A DNA stretch of 64,000 nucleotides from Tomocerus qinae. Lineage: Eukaryota > Arthropoda > Collembola > Entomobryomorpha > Tomoceridae. Positions 26,551 to 38,074 of this stretch are shown here, one piece after another. The position numbers were made by a program, and so were the translations under genes. The notes beneath the pieces were generated by a model, which worked only from the letters and a program-made list of their open reading frames with translations, was not told the origin of the DNA and made no database searches. Every line of letters begins with the position of its first letter. The stretch's first letter is position 1. The DNA is taken from assembly GCA_020055645.1 (NCBI GenBank), contig CM034548.1:51327411-51391410 (forward strand), read 5' to 3'.

Positions 26551-29500
26551 TTGTACGAGGCAAAAAGCTTAAAAATTCATGATTTAATACTTGTACAAGC
26601 CAAAAAATGATTTTTTTCAAGAATCTAGTCTTCATTAATGTTATATTACTAAGGTTCGTGGTTTCCTCGTACAAGCTCAAAAAAATGAGATTTTTTTTCA
26701 AGTGTCTAGTCTTCATTAATGTTATATTACTAAGGTTTGTGGTCTCCTCGTACAAGCTCAAAAAAATGATTTTTTTCAAGTGTCTAGTCTTCATTAATGT
26801 TATATTACCAAGGTTTGTGGTCTCCTCGTACAAGCTCAAAAAAATGATTTTTTTCATATGTCTAGTCTTCATTAATGTTATATTACTAAGGTTTGTGGTC
26901 TCCTCGTACAAGCTCAAAAAATGATTTTTTTCAAGTGTCTAGTCTTTATCAATGTTTTATTACTAAGGTTTGTGGTCTCCTCGTACAAGCTCAAAAAAAT
27001 GATTTTTTTCAAGTGTCTAGTCTTCATTAATGTTATATTACTAAGGTTTTTGGTCTCCTCGTACAAGCTCAAAAAAATGATTTTTTTCAAGTGGTTCTCT
27101 TAATGTTATATTACTAAGGTTTGTGGTCTCCTCGTACAAGCTCAAAAAATGATTATTTTCAAGTGTCTAGCCTTCATTAATGTTATATTACTAAGGTTTG
27201 TGGTCTCCTCGTACAAGCTCAAAAAAATGATTTTTTTCAAGTGTCTAGCCTTCATTAATGTTATATTACTAATGTTTTTGGTCTCCTCGTACAAGCTCAA
27301 AAAAATGATTTTTTTCAAGTGTTTCTTAAAAAGCTTAAAAATAACATTCCAACAGTTTTAATTATTTTTTAACCTTTGTACGAGGCAAAAAGCTTAAAAA
27401 TTCATGATTTTAATACTTGTACAAGGCAAAAAAATGATTTTTTTCAAGTGTCTAGTCTTCATTAATGTTATATTACTAAGGTTTTTGGTCTCCTCGTACA
27501 AGCTCAAAAAAATGATTTTTTTCAAGTGTCTAGCCTTCATTAATGTTATATTACTAATGTTTTTGGTCTCCTCGTACAAGATCAAAAATATGATTTTTTT
27601 CAAGTGTCTAGTCTTTATTAATGTTATATTACTAAGGTTTGTGGTCTCCTCGTACAAGCTCAAAAAATTGATTTTTTTCAAGTGTCTAGTCTTCATTAAT
27701 GTTATAATACTAATGTTTTTGGTCTCCTCGTACAAGCTTAAAAAATTGATTTTTTTCAAGTGTTTCTTAAAAAGCTTAAAAATAACATTCAACAGTTTTA
27801 ATTATTTTTTTAACCTTGTACGAGGCAAAAAGCTTAAAAATTCATGATTTAATACTTGTACAAGGCAAAAAAAATATGATTTTTTTCAAGTGTCTAGTCT
27901 TCATTAATGTTATATTACTAAGGTTTTTGGTCTCCTCGTACAAGCTCAAAAAACTGATTTTTTTGAAATGTTTAGTCTTCATTAATGTTATATTACTAAG
28001 GTTTTTGGTCTCCTCGTACAAGCTCAAAAAATGATTTTTTTCAAGTGTCTAGTTTTTATTAATGTTATAATACTAAGGTTTTTGGTCTCCTCGTACAAGC
28101 TCAAAAATGATTTTTTTCAAGTGTCTAGTCTTTATTAACGTTATATTACTACGGTTTTTGGTCTCCTCGTACAAGGTTAAAAAATTGATTTTATCAAGTG
28201 TTTCTTAAAAAGCTTAAAAAATAACATTCAACAGTTTTTTTAATTATTTTTTAACCTTGTACGAGGCAAAATGCTTTTAAAAAAATTTCAAGAATTGAAA
28301 TTCATGATTTAATACTTGTAAGAGCCAAAAAGCTTTAAGATAATATTCAACAGTTTTAATTGATCATTTTTTAAACTTGTACGAGCCAAAAAGCTTAAAA
28401 AACAATTTTCAAGAATTGAAATTCATGATTTAATACTTGTACGAGCCAAAAAGCTTAAAAATAACATTCAACAGTTTTAATTATTTTTTAACCTTGTACG
28501 AGGCAAAAAGCTTAAAAATTCATGATTTAATACTTGTACAAGGCAAAAAAATGATTTTTTTCAAGTGTCTAGTCTTCATTAATGTTATATTACTAAGGTT
28601 TGTGGTCTCCTCGTACAAGCTCAAAAAAATGATTTTTTTCAAGTGTCTAGTCTTCATTAATGTTATATTACTAAGGTTTGTGGTCTCCTCGTACAAGCTC
28701 AAAAAATGATTTTTTTCAAGTGTCTAGTCTTCATTAATGTTATATTACTAAGGTTTGTGGTCTCCTCGTACAAGCTCAAAAAAATGATTTTTTTCAAGTG
28801 TCTAGTCTTCATTAATGTTATATTACTAAGGTTTGTGGTCACGTACAAGCTCAAAAAAATGATTTTTTTCAAGTGGTTCTCTAAGTAGACGTGATATTAC
28901 TAAGGTTTTTGGTCTCCTCGTACAAGCTCAAAAAAATGATTTTTTTCAAGTGTCTAGTCTTCCTTAATGTTATAATACTAAGGTTTTTGGTCTCCTCGTA
29001 CAAGCTCAAAAAAATGATTTTTTTCAAGTGTCTAGTCTTCATTAATGTTATATTACTATGGTTTTTGGTCTCCTCGTACAAGCTCAAAAAAATGATTTTT
29101 TTCAAGTGTTTCTTAAAAAGCTTAAAAATAACATTCAACAGTTTTAATTATTTTTTAACCTTGTACGAGGCAAAAAGCTTAAAAATTCATGATTTAATAC
29201 TTGTACAAGGCAAAAAAATGATTTTTTTCAAGTGTCTAGTCTTCATTAATGTTATATTACTAAGGTTTGTGGTCTCCTCGTACAAGCTCAAAAAAATGAT
29301 TTTTTTCAAGTGTCTAGTCTTCATTAATGTTATATTACTAAGGTTTTTGGTCTCCTCGTACAAGCTCAAAAAAAATGATTTTTTTCAAGTGTCTAGTCTT
29401 TATAAATGTTATATTACTAAGGTTTGTGGTCTCCTCGTACAAGCTCAAAAAAATGATTTTTTTCAAGTGTCTAGTCTTCATTAATGTTATATTACTAATG

Positions 29501-31503
29501 TTTTTGGTCTCCTCGTACAAGCTTAAAAAATTGATTTTTTTCAAGTGTTTCTTAAAAAGCTTAAAAATAACATTCAACAGTTTTAATTATTTTTTAACCT
29601 TGTACGAGGCAAAAAGCTTAAAAATTCATGATTTAATACTTGTACAAGGCAAAAAAATGATTTTTTTCAAGTGTCTAGTCTTCATTAATGTTATATTACT
29701 AAGGTTTGTGGTCTCCTCGTACAAGCTCAAAAAATGATTTTTTTTAAGTGTCTAGTCTTTATTAATGTTATATTACTAATGTTTTTGGTCTCCTCGTACA
29801 AGCTCAAAAAAATGATTTTTTTCAAGTGTCTAGTCTTCATTAATGTTATATTACTAAGGTTTGTGGTCTCCTCGTACAAGCTCAAAAAAATGATTTTTTT
29901 CAAGTGTCTAGTCTTCATTAATGTTATATTACTAAGGGTTTTGTGGGTCTCCCTTCGTACAAGCTCAAAAAAATGATTTTTTTCAAGTGTCTAGTCTTCA
30001 TTAATGTTATAATATGAAGGTTTTTGGTCTCCTCGTACAAGCTTAAAAAATTGATTTTTTTCAAGTGTTTCTAAAAAGTCTTAAAAATAACATTCAACAG
30101 TGTTAATTTTTTAACCTTGTACGAGGCAAAAAAGCTTAAAATTTGTGGTTTAATCCTCGTGAGGCAACAAGCTCAAAAATTCATGATTTTTAATACTTGC
30201 AATAGAAAAATGATTTTTCAAGTGTCTAGTCTTCATTAATGTTATATTACTAAAGGTTTGTGGTCTCCTCGTACAAGCTCAAAAAAATGATTTTTTTCAT
30301 ATGTCTAGTCTTCATTAATGTTATATTACTAAGGTTTTTGGTCTCCTCGTACAAGCTCAAAAAATGATTTTTTTCAAGTGTCTAGTCTTTTTCAATGTTA
30401 TATTACTAAGGTTTGTGGTCTCCTCGTACAAGCTCAAAAAAATGATTTTTTTCAAGTGTCTAGTCTTCATTAATGTTATATTATGAAGGTTTGTGGTCTC
30501 CTCGTACAAGCTCAAAAAAATGATTTTTTTCAAGTGTCTAGTCTTCATTAATGTTATATTACTAAGGTTTGTGGTCTCCTCGTACAAGCTCAAAAAAATG
30601 ATTTTTTTCAAGTGTCTAGTCTTCATTAATGTTATATTACTAAGGTTTTTGGTCTCCTCGTACAAGCTCAAAAAAATGATTTTTTTTCAAGTGTCTAGTC
30701 TTCATTAATGTTATATTATGAAGGTTTGTGGTCTCCTCGTACAAGCTCAAAAAATGATTTTTTTCATATGTCTAGTCTTCTAATTAATGTTATATTACTA
30801 AGGTTTGTATGGTGCTCCTCGTACAAGCTCAAAAAAAATGATTTTTTTCAAGTGTCTAGTCTTATAAATGTTATATTATATTACTAAGGTTTGTGGTCTC
30901 CTCGTACAAGCTCAAAAAAATGATTTTTTTCAAGTGTCTAGTCTTCATTAATGTTATAATACTAATGTTTTTGGTCTCCTCGTACAAGCTCAAAAAAATA
31001 ATTTTTTAAGTGTTTCTTAAAAAGCTTAAAAATAACATTCAACAGTTTTAATTATTTTTAACCTTGTACGAGGCAAAAAGCTTAAAAATTCATGATTTAA
31101 TACTTGTACAAGCGCAAAAAAATGATTTTTTTCAAGTGTCTAGTCTTCATTAATGTTATATTACTAAGGTTTGTGGTCTCCTCGTACAAGCTCAAAAAAA
31201 TGATTTTTTTCAAGTGTCTAGTCTTCATTAATGTTATATTACTAAGGTTTGTGGTCTCCTCGTACAAGCTCAAAAAATGATTTTTTTCAAGTGTCTAGTC
31301 TTTATCAATGTTTTATTACTAAGGTTTGTGGTCTCATCGTACAAGCTCAAAAAAATGATTTTTTCCAAGTGTCTAGTCTTCATTAATGTTATATTACTAA
31401 TGTTTTTGGTCTCCTCGTACAAGCTTAAAAAATTGATTTTTTTCAAGTGTTTCTTAAAAAGCTTAAAAATAACATTCAAACAAGTTTTAATTATTTTTTA
31501 ACC
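26551..31503. repeat. B/C ladder with rising small-indel noise
   Basis: Linker boxes near 26551, 27376, 27816, 28257, 28494, 29161, 29600, 30117, 31064 and 31504 give steps of 825, 440, 441, 237, 667, 439, 517, 947 and 440. Most still fit 126 + 78n or the ~240-bp B extension, but residuals are now 1-5 bases and one step (30117-31064) is about 40 bases over. Odd inserted bases appear, such as AAGGGTTTTGTGGGTCTCCC at 29935 and a scrambled linker at 30120-30210. Confidence 0.8.
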
Positions 31504-34500
31504 TTGTACAGAGGCAAAATGCTTTTTAAAAAAATTTCAAGAATTGAAATTCATGATTTAATACTTGTAAGAGCCAAAAAGCTTTTAAAAATAAAATTCA
31601 ACAGTTTCAATTGATCATTTTTTAAACTTGTACGAGCCAAAAAGCTTCAAAAACAATTTTCAAGAATTGAAATTCATGATTTAATACTTGTACGAGCCGA
31701 AAAGCTTAAAAATAACATTCAACAGTTTTAATTATTTTTTAACCTTGTACGAGGCAAAAAGCTTAAAAATTCATGATTTAATATTTGTACAAGGCAAAAA
31801 AATGATTTTTTTCAAGTGTCTAGTCTCCATTAATGTTATATTACAAAGGTTATTTTTCGCCGCGTACAAGCTCAAAAAAATGATTTTTTTCAAGTGTCTA
31901 GTCTTTATTAATGTTATATTACTAAGGTTTTTGGTCTCCTCGTACAAGCTCAAAAAAATGATTTTTTTCAAGTGTCTAGTCTTCATTAATGTTATATTAC
32001 TAAGGTTTTTGGTCTCCTCGTACAAGCTCAAAAAAATGATTTTTTTCAAATGTCTAGTCTTTATTAATGTTATATTACTAAGGTTTTTGGGCTCCTCGTA
32101 CAAGCTCAAAAAAATGATTTTTTTTCAAGTGTCTAGTCTTTATTAATGTTATATTACTATAGTTTTTGGTCTCCTCGTACAAGCTCAAAAAAATGATTTT
32201 TTTCAAGTGTCTAGTCTTCCTTAATGTTATAATACTAATGTTTTTGGTCTCCTCGTACAAGCTCAAAAAAATGATTTTTTTTCAAGTGTCTAGTCTTTAT
32301 AAATGTTATATTACAAAAGTTTGTGGTCTCCTCGTACAAGCTCAAAAAAAATGATTTTTTTCAAGTGTCTAGTCTTCATTAATGTTATATTACTAATGTT
32401 TTTGGTCTCCTCGTACAAGCTTAAAAAATTGATTTTTTTCAAGTGTTTCTTAAAAAGCTTAAAAATAACATTCAACAGTTTTAATTATTTTTTAACCTTG
32501 TACGAGGCAAAAAAGCTTAAAAATTCATGATTTAATACTTGTACAAGGCAAAAAAATGATTTTTTTCAAGTGTCTAGTCTTCATTAATGTTATATTACTA
32601 AGGTATTGTGAGATGCTCCTCGTACAAGCTCAAAAAAATGATTTTTTTCAAGTGTCTAGTCTTCATTAATGTTATATTACTAAGGTTTTTGGTCTCCTCG
32701 TACAAGCTCAAAAAATGATTTTTTTCAAGTGTCTAGTCTTTATCAATGTTATATTACTAAGGTTTGTGGTCTCCTCGTACAAGCTCAAAAAAATGATTTT
32801 TTTCAAGTGTCTAGTCTTCATTAATGTTATATTACTAATGTTTTTGGTCTCCTCGTACAAGCTCAAAAAATTGATTTTTTTCAAGTGTTTCTTAAAAAGC
32901 TTAAAAATAACATTCAACAGTTTTAATTATTTTTTAACCTTGTACGAGGCAAAAAGCTTAAAAATTCATGATTTAATACTTGTACAAGGCAAAAAAATGA
33001 TTTTTTTCAAGTGTCTAGTCTTCATTAATGTTATATTACTAAGGTTTGTGGTCTCCTCGTACAAGCTCAAAAAAATGATTTTTTTCAAGTGTCTAGTCTT
33101 CATTAATGTTATATTATGAAGGTTTGTGGTCTCCTCGTACAAGCTCAAAAAAATGATTTTTTTCATATGTCTAGTCTTCATTAATGTTATATTACTAAGG
33201 TTTGTGGTCTCCTCGTACAAGCTCAAAAAAATGATTTTTTTCAAGTGTCTAGTCTTCATTAATGTTATATTACTAAGGTTTGTGGTCTCCTCGTACAAGC
33301 TCAAAAAAATGATTTTTTTCAAGTGTCTAGTCTTCCTTAATGTTATAATACTAATGTTTTTGGTCTCCTCGTACAAGCTTAAAAAATTGATTTTTTTCAA
33401 GTGTTTCTTAAAAAGCTTAAAAATAACATTCAACAGTTTTAATTATTTTTTAACCTTGTACGAGGCAAAAAAGCTTAAAAATTCATGATTTAATATTTTT
33501 GTAACAAGGAAAAAAATGATTTTTTTTCAAGTGTCTAGTCTTCATTAATGTTATATTTATGAAGGTTTGTGGTCTCCTCGTACAAGCTCAAAAAAATGAT
33601 TTTTTTCATATGTCTAGTCTTCATTAATGTTTGATATATTACTAAGTGTTTGTGGTCTCCTCGTACAAGCTCAAAAAAATGATTTTTTTCAAGTGTCTAG
33701 TCTTCATTAATGTTATATTACTAAGGTCTGTGGTCTCCTCGTACAAGCTCAAAAAAATGATTTTTTTCAAGTGTCTAGTCTTCCTTAATGTTATAATACT
33801 AATGTTTTTGGTCTCCTCGTACAAGCTTAAAAAATTGATTTTTTCTACAAGTGTTTCTTAAAAAGCTTAAAAATAACATTCAACAGTTTTAATTATTTTT
33901 TAACCTTGTACGAGGCAAAAAGCTTAAAAATTCATGATTTAATACTTGTACAGTAGGCAAAAAAATGATTTTTTTCAAGTGTCTAGTCTTCATTAATGTT
34001 ATATTACTAAGGTTTGTGGTCTCCTCGTACAAGCTCAAAAAAATGATTTTTTTCAAGTGTATAGTCTTCATTAATGTTATATTATGAAGGTTTGTGGTCT
34101 CCTCGTACAAGCTCAAAAAAATGATTTTTTTCAAGTGTCTAGTCTTCATTAATGTTATATTACTAAGGTTTGTGGTCTCCTCTTACAAGCTCAAAAAAAT
34201 GATTTTTTCAAGTGTCTAGTCTTCCTTAATAATATAATACTCAATGTTTTTGGTCTCCTCGTACAAGAAAGCTTAAAAAATTGATTTTTTTCAAGTGTTT
34301 CTTAAAAAGCTTAAAAAAAAAAAAAAAAATAACATTCAACAGTTTTAATTTCATATTTTTTTAACCTTGTACGAGGCAAAAAGCTTAAAAATTCATGATT
34401 TAATACTTGTACAAGGCAAAAAAATGATTTTTTTCAAGTGTCTAGTCTTCATTAATGTTATATTACTAAGGTGTGTGGTCTCCTCGTACAAGCTCAAAAA

Positions 34501-34804
34501 AATGATTTTTTTCAAGTGTCTAGTCTTCATTAATGTTATATTACTAAGGTTTGTGGTCTCCTCGTACAAGCTCAAAAAATTGATTTTTTTCAAGTGTCTA
34601 GTCTTCATTAGTGTTATATTACTAAGGTTTTTGGTCTCCTCGTACATGCTCAAAAAAATGATTTTTTTCAAGTGTCTAGTCTTCATTAATGTTATATTAC
34701 TAAGGTTTTTGGTCTCCTCGTACAAGCTTAAAAAATTGGTTTTTCTCAAGTGTTTCTTAAAAAGCTTAAAAATAACATTCAACAGTTTTAATTATTTTTT
34801 AACC
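31504..34804. repeat. B extension plus six ladder units (753, 442, 516, 450, 461, 438 bp)
   Basis: Linker boxes at about 31504, 31745, 32498, 32940, 33456, 33906, 34367 and 34805. From 32940 the unit order copies 13881-15710 with an offset of 19,059 bp growing to 19,095 bp. The growth is from small insertions, including a run of 17 A at 34313-34329 where the other copy has five. A single C unit near 31855 has a unique TTTTTCGCCGCG segment in place of GGTCTCCTCG. Confidence 0.8.
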
Positions 34805-37270
34805 TTGTAAGAGGCAAAATGCTTTAAAAAAAATTTTCAAGAATTGAAATTCATGATTTAATACTTGTACGAGCCAAAAAGCTTAAAGATAATATTCAAC
34901 AGTTTTAATTGATCATTTTTTAAACTTGTAACGAGCCAAAAAGCTTCAAAAACAATTCTTCAAGAATTGAAATTCATGATTTAATACTTGTACGAGCCAA
35001 AAAGCTTAAAAAATAACATTCCAACAGTTTTAATTATTTTAACCTTGTACGGGGTAAAGTTAAAAATAATTTTCAAGAATTGAAATTTATGATTTAATAC
35101 TTCAAATGAGCCAAAAAGCTTAAAAATAACATTCAACAGTTTTAATTGATCATTTTTTAAACTTCTGTATGAGCCAAAAAGCTAAAAATTCATGATTTAA
35201 TACTTGTACAAGCCAAAAAATCATTTTTTCAAGTGTCTAGTCTTCTAATAATGCTATAGTTACCATACTCTAATGTCATCGTACACGCTCAAAAATGATT
35301 TTTTCCAAGTGTCTAGTCTTCTTAATGTTATATTACTGAGGTTTGTGGTCTCCTCCTACAAGCTTCAAAAAATGATTTTTTCAAGGAGACCACAAACCTC
35401 AGTAATATAACATTAAAAGAAGACTAGACACTTGAAAAATCATTTTTTGAGTGTACGATGACACTTAAAACCTTAGTAATATAATATCTAATATTTTAAT
35501 TATTTAACCTTGTACGGGGCAAAGCTTAAAAAAATAATTTTTCAATGAATTGAAATTTATGATTTAATACTTGTACGAGCCAAAAAGTCAGTTAAAAAAA
35601 CTTTAACATTCAACAGTTTTAATTGGATCATTTTTTAAACTTGTATGAGCCAAAAAGTTTAAAAAATTCATGATTTAATACTTGTACAAGCCAAAAAAAA
35701 ATCATTTTTTTCAAGTGTCTAGTCTTTATAAATGTTATATTACAAATGTTTTTGGTCCCCTCGTACAAGCTCAAAAAATGATTTTTTTCAAGTGTCTAGT
35801 CTTCATTAATGTTATATTACTAAGGTTTTTGGTCTCCTCGTACAAGCTCAAAAAAATGATTTTTTTCAAGTGTCTAGTCTTCATTAATGTTATATTACTA
35901 AGGTTTTTGGTCTCCTCGTACAAGCTCAAAAAAATGATTTTTTAAAGTGACTAGTCTTCATTAATGTTATATTACTAAGGTTTCTAAGTGTCATCGTACA
36001 CGCTCAAAAAAAATGATTTTTTTCCAAGTCAATACCTAGTATTCATTAATGTTTATATTACTAAGGTTTGTGGTCTCCTCGTACAAGCTCAAAAAAATGA
36101 TTTTTTTCAAGTGTCTAGTCTTCATTAAGGTTATATTACTAAGGTTTTAAGTGTCATCGTACACGCTCAAAAAAATGATTTTTTTAAAGTGTCTAGTCTT
36201 AATTAATGTTATATTATGTCAAGGTTTGTGGTCTCCTCGTACAAGCTCAAAAAAATGATTTTTTTCAAGTGCCCAGTCTTTATTAATGTTATATTACTAA
36301 GGTTTATGGTCTCCTCGTACAAGCTTAAAAATTGATTTTTTTCAAGTGTTTCTTAAAATGCTTAAAAATAACATTCAACAGTTTTAATTATTTTTTAACC
36401 TTATACGAGGCAAAAAGCTTTAAAAAGGTTTTTCAAGAATTGAAATTCATGATTTAATACTTGTAAGAGCCAAAAAGCTTAAAGATAACATTCTACAGTT
36501 TTAATTGATCATTTTTCAAACTTGTACGAGCCAAAAAGCTTCAAAAACAATTTTCAAGAATTGAAATTCATGATTTAATACTTGTTTGAGCCAAAAAGCT
36601 TAAAAATAACATTCAACATTTTTAATTGATCACTTTTTAAACTTGTAACGAGCGAAAAAGCTGAAAAGAATTTATGATTTAGTACTTGTACGAGCCAAAA
36701 AGCTTAAAAATAACATTCAACAGTTTTAATTGATCATTTTTTAAACTTGTACGAGCCAAAAAGCTTAAAAAATTTATGATTTAATACTTATACAAGCCAA
36801 AAAAATGATTTTTTTCAAGTGTCTAGTGTTCATTAATTTTATATTACTAAGGTTTTTGATCTCCTCGTACAAGCTCAAAAAAATGAATTTTTTCAAGTGT
36901 CTAGTCTTTATTAATGTTATATTACTAAGGTATTAAGTGTCATCGTACACGCTCAAAAAAATGATTTTTTCCAAGTTTCTAGTATTCATTAATGTTATAT
37001 TACTAAGGTTTGTGGTCTCCTCGTACAAGCTCAAAAAAATGATTTTTTTCAAGTGTCTAGTCTTCATTAATGTTATATTACTAAGGTTTGTGGTCTCCTC
37101 GTACAAGCTCAAAAAAATGATTTTTTTCAAGTGTCTAGTCTTCATTAATGTTATATTACTAATGTTTTTGGTCTCCTCGTACAAGCTTAAAAAATTGATT
37201 TTTTTCAATTGTTTTTTTAAAAAGCTTAAAAATAAGCATTCAATGAAGTTTTAAATTATTTTTTTAACCT
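34805..37270. repeat. B-rich super-block S3
   Basis: Collinear with S1. TTGTTTGAGCC lies at 36592 (S1: 17001). The C' zone is about 500 bp longer than in S1 and holds the fold-back palindrome at 35275-35462 plus an extra B segment (35490-35705). Small insertions and scrambled stretches (35030-35060, 35240-35275, 36030-36055) are frequent, so the consensus here is doubtful. Confidence 0.75.
35275..35462. repeat. Fold-back palindrome of C' units
   Basis: The left arm 35275-35354 runs from GTCATCGTACACGCTC to GTGGTCTCCT. The right arm 35384-35462 is its near-exact reverse complement, from AGGAGACCACAAACC to GTGTACGATGAC, with 1-2 base differences in A/T runs. The 29-bp centre includes AAAAAATGATTTTTT. 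It is the only place before the gap where C sequence appears reversed. It lies in the noisiest part of the window, so it may be a read artefact rather than genomic. Confidence 0.75.
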
Positions 37271-38074
37271 TGTACGAGGCAAAAAAGCTTAAAAATTCAT
37301 GATTTAATACTTGTACAAAGCGCAAAAAAATGATTTTTTTCGAGTGTCTAGTCTTTATTATTGTTATATTACTAAGGTTTTTGGTCTCCTCGTACAAGCT
37401 CAAAAAAATGATTTTTTTCAAGTGTATAGTCTTCATTAATGTTATATTACTAAGGTTTGTGGTCCCCTCGTACAAGCTCAAAAAATGATTTTTTTCAAGT
37501 GTCTAGTCTTCCTTAATAATATAATACTAATGTTTTTGGTCTCCTCGTACAAGCTTAAAAAATTGATTTTTTTCAAGTGTTTCTTAAAAAGCTTAAAAAT
37601 AACATTCAACAGTTTTAATTATTTTTTAACCTTGTACGAGGCAAAAAGCTTAAAAATTCATGATTTAATACTTGTACAAGGCAAAAAAATGATTTTTTTT
37701 TCCTAAGTGTCTAGTCTTCATTAATGTTATTTTACTAAGGTTTGTGGTCTCCTCGTACAGCTCAAAAAAATGATTTTTTTCAAGTGTCTAGTCTTCATTA
37801 ATGTTATATTACTAAGGTTTGTGGGCTCCTCGTACAAGCTCAAAAAAATGATTTTTTTCAAGTGTCTAGTCTTCATTAATGTTATATTACTAAGGTTTGT
37901 GGTCTCCTCGTACAAGCTCAAAAAAATGATTTTTTTCAAGTGTCTAGTCTTCATTAATGTTATATTACTAATGTTTTTGGTCTCCTCGTACAAGCTTAAA
38001 AAATTGATTTTTTTCAAGTGTTTCTTAAAAAGCTTAAAAAAGGAACATTCAACAGTTTTAATTATTTTTTAACC
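37271..38074. repeat. Two ladder units between S3 and S4
   Basis: Linker boxes at about 37271, 37632 and 38075, matching 17681, 18041 and 18479 at an offset of ~19,590 bp. The shorter, ~360-bp unit carries the CTTCCTTAATAATATAATAC variant at the equivalent place, so even this minor variant is preserved between the copies. Confidence 0.8.
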
